This document shows, piece after piece, positions 32,364 through 36,464 of a stretch of 36,464 bases of DNA; the first letter of the stretch is position 1; every line of letters starts with the position of its first letter. The position numbers were made by a program, and so were the translations under genes. The notes under the pieces were generated by a model that saw only the letters and a program-made list of their open reading frames with translations, did not search any database and had not been told where the DNA came from. Source of the DNA: Lacticaseibacillus baoqingensis. Its GTDB lineage: Bacteria; Bacillota; Bacilli; Lactobacillales; Lactobacillaceae. The DNA lies in contig NZ_RHOI01000029.1 in assembly GCF_003946165.1 (NCBI RefSeq), forward strand, positions 1 through 36,464, in the 5' to 3' direction.

Positions 32364-33143
32364 ATGCATGTGCTCACGATATTATTCCAGTCACTCATCA
32401 TTGGCGGCTTAGTGGGATTTGCCACCGGCATGGGCGCTGCGCGGATGTTCACCGCGCCAAAGACGCAAGCACTAGGGGCGTTTCGGACCTTAGGGGAAAT
32501 GAATGCCGCTGAAGGCGACGCGGCGTCGCACTTTAGCTTTGGTTTAGGGTTCTTCTTCAACGCTTGGGCCTCCACGGTTGGGGCCGGGGCGTTCACCCAA
32601 GATATCACCCACCGGGTCATCCCTAACTGGGCGGCTGCGGCGTTGTTGTTGAAAGATAAAGATCCGCAAAAATCCTTCCAAAACCCTAAGCGCATGGCTT
32701 GGGCGGGGATGGTGATCGGCATGGTGGTCGTGGCGTTTTTGAACGTCACGTCAAGCTCCATTCCAGCGTCTTTGCAAGTCACCGCGGTCAAAGTTTTAGT
32801 ACCAGCGGCCAATAACTTGATCAACTTGGTAATGCCGGTTTTGTTCTGGTTAGCAGCTATTGACGCCGGCCGCCGCTCTGGGTTATTCGGGACGGTCTTT
32901 GGCGGGGTATCTGCGTTGATCATTGGCAACGCTGTGCCTGGAGTCGTTTTAGGCATCTTGATCGGCAAAGGGGTCGATGAACTGGGCTGGACCAAGACGA
33001 CCAAGATCATCTTGACTGCAGCGATCTTGCTGTTTGTTTTAAGCGGCTTCTTCCGTGGATTCGATATGACCATGATCAAAGCCTTCCACTTGGCAGTGCC
33101 ACAGTGGCTGACTAACTTCCATGGCCTCTTGAACGTGAAGTAA
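32364..33143 (+). CDS. DUF4311-family integral membrane protein
   Basis: A 259-residue polytopic membrane protein: hydrophobic segments at about 5-25, 60-75, 105-125, 150-172, 180-205 and 215-235 alternate with short loops. Distinctive pieces are GFATGMGAARMFTAPKTQAL, FGLGFFFNAWASTVGAGAF and GGRRSGLF-like GRRSGLFGTVFGGVSALIIG. It matches the DUF4311 family, whose function is unknown but resembles PTS EIIC-like or transporter subunits. ATG 32364 lies three bases after the previous stop. It is cotranscribed with DUF4310 at 33158, and the two may form a membrane complex. Confidence 0.82.
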   Translation: MHVLTILFQSLIIGGLVGFATGMGAARMFTAPKTQALGAFRTLGEMNAAEGDAASHFSFGLGFFFNAWASTVGAGAFTQDITHRVIPNWAAAALLLKDKDPQKSFQNPKRMAWAGMVIGMVVVAFLNVTSSSIPASLQVTAVKVLVPAANNLINLVMPVLFWLAAIDAGRRSGLFGTVFGGVSALIIGNAVPGVVLGILIGKGVDELGWTKTTKIILTAAILLFVLSGFFRGFDMTMIKAFHLAVPQWLTNFHGLLNVK

Positions 33144-33157
33144 AGGAGTGACATTCA

Positions 33158-33826
33158 ATGAGTGATCAAAAACAAACTGAAGCAACGATTCCCAACGACT
33201 TCTGGCATGCTGATTGGGGTTTTGTGATCATCGTGGCGATGATGGCTTCTGGGGTCTTTGCCGGCACGTCAATGTATTATAACTACGGCGTTGGGGCGTT
33301 TAACGAAGTGGCCTTTGTCGCAATGTTGAAAGCCGGGATCGAAGGCGGGTCTTATGGGGCGGCGGCCGCATTTGGCGCCAGTTTCTTATTTGCCCGGATC
33401 CTTGAAGGGTCATTAGTCGGGATCTTGGATCTTGGTGGTTCGATCTTGACTGGGGTCGGCTTAGGGATCCCAGCGATCTTGCTATCTGTTGGCGCCAAGT
33501 CGCTGGTGTCCAATTTCTGGCTGGCGATTTTGACCGGGGCCATCTTAGGGGTCTTGATCGGGTTAGTGATCTTCTTAGTCCGGAAATTCACCATTAATCA
33601 AAGTGGGGCCACCTTTGGTTCTGACGTCATGATGGGCGCCGGGAACCAGACTGGGCGGTTCCTGGGCCCGCTGATCGTCTTGAGTGCCTGCACGGCCAGC
33701 ATTCCGATCGGGATCGGTTCCACTGTCGGCGCAGCGATTTTCTACGCATGGAAGAAGCCGATTTCCGGGGGTGCCATTATTGGCGCGATGATCTTAGGGT
33801 TCTTCTTCCCGATCAAGTTGTCGTAA
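33158..33826 (+). CDS. DUF4310-family integral membrane protein
   Basis: A 222-residue protein with about five or six hydrophobic segments and Gly-rich repeats such as LEGSLVGILDLGGSILTGVG and GAILGVLIGLVIFLV. The N-terminus is polar (SDQKQTEATIPNDFWHADWG). It pairs with DUF4311 in a conserved set. Functional assignment is unknown; a membrane transport function is likely because the operon otherwise lacks a permease. ATG 33158 follows AAAGGAGTG. It is followed by the amidohydrolase. Confidence 0.82.
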   Translation: MSDQKQTEATIPNDFWHADWGFVIIVAMMASGVFAGTSMYYNYGVGAFNEVAFVAMLKAGIEGGSYGAAAAFGASFLFARILEGSLVGILDLGGSILTGVGLGIPAILLSVGAKSLVSNFWLAILTGAILGVLIGLVIFLVRKFTINQSGATFGSDVMMGAGNQTGRFLGPLIVLSACTASIPIGIGSTVGAAIFYAWKKPISGGAIIGAMILGFFFPIKLS

Positions 33827-33847
33827 TGAATTTAGGAGGTAATCTCA

Positions 33848-34963
33848 GTGTTTGATGTTTTGATCAAAAATGGGCGGTCTGCGCGTGAACAGCCGCTGGA
33901 TATCGGGATCACAGACGGTCAGCTCGCAGCAGTCGAGCCGCATTTGCCTGGCGCTAAAGGCAAAAAAGTGATCGATCTCAAAGGCCAATCGTATGTCTCA
34001 GCTGGCTGGATCGATGATCATGCCCATTGCTATGAGAAATTGACCTTATATTATGATGATCCCGATGCCGATGGTTACCAAACTGGCGTGACCACGGTGA
34101 TCGATGCCGGGTCCACTGGTGCTGATAACATCCGTGATTTTTACCGGGTGACACGCGATAAGAAAACCAATGTCTATGCCTTGATCAATATTGGGCGTAC
34201 AGGGATTTTGGCCCAAGATGAACTGGGAGATATTTCTAAGATCAACAAGCAGGCCTTATTTGATGCCGTGCACGATTTGCCCGATTTCATCGTCGGCATC
34301 AAGGCGCGCGAAAGTCATTCGGTGGTTGTCGATAACGGGATCAAGCCGCTATTGGCCACTAAGTCTTATGCGGCGCTTTTAGGGGGGATGCCGGTGATGG
34401 TCCATGTTGGGGCCAACCCGCCAGAACTCAAAGACGTCTTGCAAGCCATGAGCAAAGGTGACATCTTGACGCATGCCTACAATGGCAAACCCAATGGCAT
34501 TATCGCTCCAGACAAGACGATCCGCGATTTTGCCTATGACGCTTATGATCGCGGCGTGATCTTTGATGTCGGCCATGGGACGGACAGTTTCAACTTCGAC
34601 ACCATGGCGATCGCCCGCGATCATGGTTTGGATCCCAAGTCATTAAGCACCGATATTTACCACCGCAACCGTGAAAACGGACCGGTGTATGACATGGCGA
34701 CCACCATGGAAAAAATGCTCACAGTCGGCTACACCTTGCCCGAGATCATTCGCATGGTCACCTTCGCGCCAGCAGATAACTTCCATCTCTTGAACAAAGG
34801 CCGCCTGCGCCCAGGCTGCGATGGTGATGTGACGATCTTTAAGGTCTCCGCAGGCGAAAAGACTTTGACGGACTCCAACGGCAATACGCGCGTCGGCCAT
34901 CAGCTGATCACGCCAACGCATGCGATCATCGCTGGTAATGTTTATGACTTGGAGGAGAAATAA
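33848..34963 (+). CDS. Amidohydrolase/deacetylase-type metallohydrolase (EF_0837-like)
   Basis: TIM-barrel metal hydrolase of 371 residues. The binuclear-site residues are visible: H58 and H60 (DDHAH), the lysine expected to be carbamylated K152 (VGIKARESH), H186 (MVHVGANP), H209 (LTHAYNGK), and an aspartate in the region after DVGHGTDSF. The substrate is unknown; relatives hydrolyse cyclic amides or N-acyl groups. The start is GTG 33848, with AGGAGGTAATCTCA just before it. Its stop overlaps the start of the PLP enzyme (TAATG), so the two act in one pathway, for example hydrolysis of an acylated amino acid or sugar acid followed by ammonia loss. Confidence 0.85.
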   Translation: MFDVLIKNGRSAREQPLDIGITDGQLAAVEPHLPGAKGKKVIDLKGQSYVSAGWIDDHAHCYEKLTLYYDDPDADGYQTGVTTVIDAGSTGADNIRDFYRVTRDKKTNVYALINIGRTGILAQDELGDISKINKQALFDAVHDLPDFIVGIKARESHSVVVDNGIKPLLATKSYAALLGGMPVMVHVGANPPELKDVLQAMSKGDILTHAYNGKPNGIIAPDKTIRDFAYDAYDRGVIFDVGHGTDSFNFDTMAIARDHGLDPKSLSTDIYHRNRENGPVYDMATTMEKMLTVGYTLPEIIRMVTFAPADNFHLLNKGRLRPGCDGDVTIFKVSAGEKTLTDSNGNTRVGHQLITPTHAIIAGNVYDLEEK

Positions 34964-36063
34964 TGACAGATTTCTATCAAGAATATGGCTTGAAGCACGT
35001 GATCAATGCCAGCGGCAAAATGACGATCTTAGGCGTTTCCAAGGTGCCGCAAGTCGCTATCGATGCCCAACAATTCGGCGACACCCACTTCTTTGAAATA
35101 TCTGATCTGGTGGACAAGACCGGCGCTTATATCGCCAAGCTTTTAGGCGCCGAAGACGCGGTAGTGGTTAATTCCGCTTCTGCCGGCTTAGCCGAAGCTG
35201 TTGCCGGCGTTATCGGCGAAGGCAGTATGTATCATGTCTATCACCCTTATGCCAAGCGCTACACCAAGCGCGAGATTGTCATGCCCAAAGGCCACAACGT
35301 CGATTACGGGGCCCCAGAAGAGATCCCGATCGTTGAAGGCGGCGGGCAAGTGGTCGAAGCCGGCTATGCCAACATGTGCACCCCAGAACATATCGACATG
35401 ATGATCACTGAAAACACCGCAGCGGTGCTGTATGTGAAGTCCCATCACACCGTGCAAAAGAGCATGTTGTCCATCCCAGACGCCTTGGCCGTAGCCCACA
35501 AGCACCACTTGCCGTTGATCTTAGACGCAGCGGCAGAAGAAGACCTCAAAAAATACGTCAAAATGGGCGTGGACATCGTGGTTTTCTCCGGTGCCAAAGC
35601 ACTTGAAGGTCCTGCCAGCGGCTTAGTGTTCGGCAAGAAGCCTTACATTGGCTGGTTGAAGCTGCAATCTTTAGGCTTAGGCCGTGCCATGAAGATCGGC
35701 AAGGAAAACATTTTAGGCTTCACCACTGCCGTCAAGCATTATCTGGAAGTCGGCCCAGAAAGTGGCACCGCAATGCAAGCGCGGCTTGACCCATTTATCA
35801 CGGCCTTGAACCAAGTGCCGCATTTAAGCGTCAAGTGTGTGCAAGACGGTGCTGGGCGTGAGATCTATCGCGCCGAAGTCTCGATCCAACCAGACAGCCC
35901 CAAAGACGCCAAGCAAGTCGTCGCCGAACTCAAAGCCGGTGACCCAGCGATCTACACGCGGGAATATCGCGCCAACGAAGGCGTCTTCGAATTTGACATT
36001 CGCGCGGTGGATGCCGAAGAAATGACGGCCATTACGACTCGTTTACACGAGATTTTAGGATAG
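34963..36063 (+). CDS. dgaE: DgaE-family PLP-dependent ammonia lyase
   Basis: A 366-residue fold-type I PLP enzyme of the D-glucosaminate-6-phosphate ammonia lyase (DgaE) family. The probable Schiff-base lysine is K212 (VFSGAKALEGPASGLVFGKK), with the conserved aspartate in LPLILDAAAEED and the phosphate-binding VNSASAGLAEAV. DgaE removes ammonia to give a 2-keto-3-deoxy sugar acid phosphate, normally cleaved by the aldolase DgaF. In this window the expected aldolase gene does not follow; an AGGAGG ribosome binding site is followed by insertion sequence DNA. The substrate here is inferred, not shown. ATG 34963 overlaps the preceding stop. Confidence 0.82.
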   Translation: MTDFYQEYGLKHVINASGKMTILGVSKVPQVAIDAQQFGDTHFFEISDLVDKTGAYIAKLLGAEDAVVVNSASAGLAEAVAGVIGEGSMYHVYHPYAKRYTKREIVMPKGHNVDYGAPEEIPIVEGGGQVVEAGYANMCTPEHIDMMITENTAAVLYVKSHHTVQKSMLSIPDALAVAHKHHLPLILDAAAEEDLKKYVKMGVDIVVFSGAKALEGPASGLVFGKKPYIGWLKLQSLGLGRAMKIGKENILGFTTAVKHYLEVGPESGTAMQARLDPFITALNQVPHLSVKCVQDGAGREIYRAEVSIQPDSPKDAKQVVAELKAGDPAIYTREYRANEGVFEFDIRAVDAEEMTAITTRLHEILG

Positions 36064-36288
36064 GAGGTTATTAACAGTAATCGATAATGTAGAATAATGC
36101 GTTAATTTGTGGCAATTAGTCGTTCTGCGGTAATCAAGTGGAAGGCAGAATGACCACTGTGAAATGGTAAACTCGTGAAAAATTGCTGACTGATGCATGG
36201 ACAGATGATGACGGTTTTCATCATGTCTCGACAGGGTCTCCTTATCTTAATTTGCTATGATATCTATAAGCAAGTTGGAGGTGAAAAC
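36062..36288 (+). other. Orphan ribosome binding site and candidate left end of an IS200/IS605-family element
   Basis: AGGAGG at 36062-36067 is not followed by any usable start codon; the only nearby ATG (36087) is immediately followed by TAG. The sequence TTAAC at 36071-36075 resembles the short targets after which IS200/IS605-family elements insert. Two hairpins follow: an imperfect one with arms 36119-36128 and 36145-36154 (one mismatch) and ATGATGA-CGGTTT-TCATCAT at 36205-36224. Such subterminal hairpins are typical of these elements. The exact left boundary is not resolved. Confidence 0.45.
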
Positions 36289-36464
36289 ATGTTGAGAACG
36301 CACAAGATCCGGTGCTACCCGAACGCGACGATGCGCCGCGTATTGGAGCACGCATGCGATTATCGCCGCTATTGTTACAATCAAGCACTTGCCACGTGGA
36401 ATGAGCTGTATGACGCGTCAGTCGTTTTGGCAGATAAGACGGTGCGACCGAACGAACGTCAAGT
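36289..36464 (+). CDS. tnpB: TnpB (IS200/IS605-family OrfB), N-terminal part, runs off the window
   Basis: First 58 codons of an IS605-type OrfB/TnpB, the RNA-guided nuclease ancestral to Cas12. The N-terminal helix-turn-helix segment reads HKIRCYPNATMRRVLEHACD then YRRYCYNQALATWNELYDAS, matching the usual 'YPN...C..YRYCYN.AL..W' opening. ATG 36289 follows TTGGAGGTG (36275-36283). The RuvC-like catalytic core and zinc finger lie beyond the window, so activity cannot be judged. No TnpA transposase is seen upstream, so the element may be tnpB-only or mobilised in trans. Confidence 0.8.
   Translation, partial: MLRTHKIRCYPNATMRRVLEHACDYRRYCYNQALATWNELYDASVVLADKTVRPNERQ

Noticed and set aside
36087-36092. 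ATG after the orphan AGGAGG as a start codon
   Set aside because: The next codon is TAG, so no peptide is encoded.

Overview
The window reads as low-to-moderate G+C Firmicutes DNA, most likely from the Lactobacillaceae. The support is AGGAGG ribosome binding sites, frequent GTG/TTG starts, mannose-family PTS genes, a PRD/EIIB regulator, an H2O-forming-type NADH oxidase and CcpA (cre)-like sites. The species cannot be fixed from the sequence alone. Its centrepiece is a complete type I (GRM1-like) choline trimethylamine-lyase microcompartment operon (about 11731-27370). It is flanked by an opposed pyruvate:ferredoxin oxidoreductase operon and, downstream, by a poorly characterised amidohydrolase/PLP-lyase/membrane-protein operon.

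Layout. (1) 1-5256, plus strand, AT-richer: a frameshifted dehydrogenase tail, mannose-type PTS EIIC and EIID, a mannitol-1-phosphate dehydrogenase-like enzyme, an aldo/keto reductase and RpoN (sigma-54). This looks like the 3' part of a hexose/hexitol PTS island, ended by a 21-bp perfect hairpin. (2) 5617-11350, minus strand: MerR regulator, PFOR, PAS-domain protein, flavodoxin-fold reductase and SMR exporter, packed head to tail. (3) 11351-11730: divergent control region with a 19-bp-spacer MerR-type promoter overlapped by a cre-like site. (4) 11731-27370, plus strand: three tandem hexameric shell proteins, EamA transporter, small winged-helix protein, two more shell proteins, a catalytically dead aldehyde dehydrogenase homologue, CutC, CutD, EutS-like shell, EutP-like, iron alcohol dehydrogenase, EutT-like protein, EutJ, EutN vertex protein, EutQ, shell protein with EutK-like extension, acetaldehyde dehydrogenase, PduL, and a final shell protein; then a strong terminator. 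(5) 27551-28882: NADH oxidase with its own terminator. (6) 29433-36063: PRD regulator followed by the EF_0829-EF_0837-like gene set ending in a DgaE-type PLP lyase. (7) 36289-end: the 5' part of a tnpB gene, apparently placed where the next gene of that operon should start.

How the parts work together (inference). Choline enters the shell and is cleaved by CutC, activated by radical-SAM CutD, to trimethylamine and acetaldehyde. Acetaldehyde is split between ethanol (Fe-ADH, regenerating NAD) and acetyl-CoA (acetaldehyde dehydrogenase), which PduL converts to acetyl-phosphate for ATP. CutD needs a low-potential electron donor. The adjacent PFOR/flavodoxin-fold operon could supply it, and the MerR protein between the two operons is the natural candidate regulator of both. 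The SMR and EamA transporters are candidates for amine traffic (choline in, trimethylamine out).
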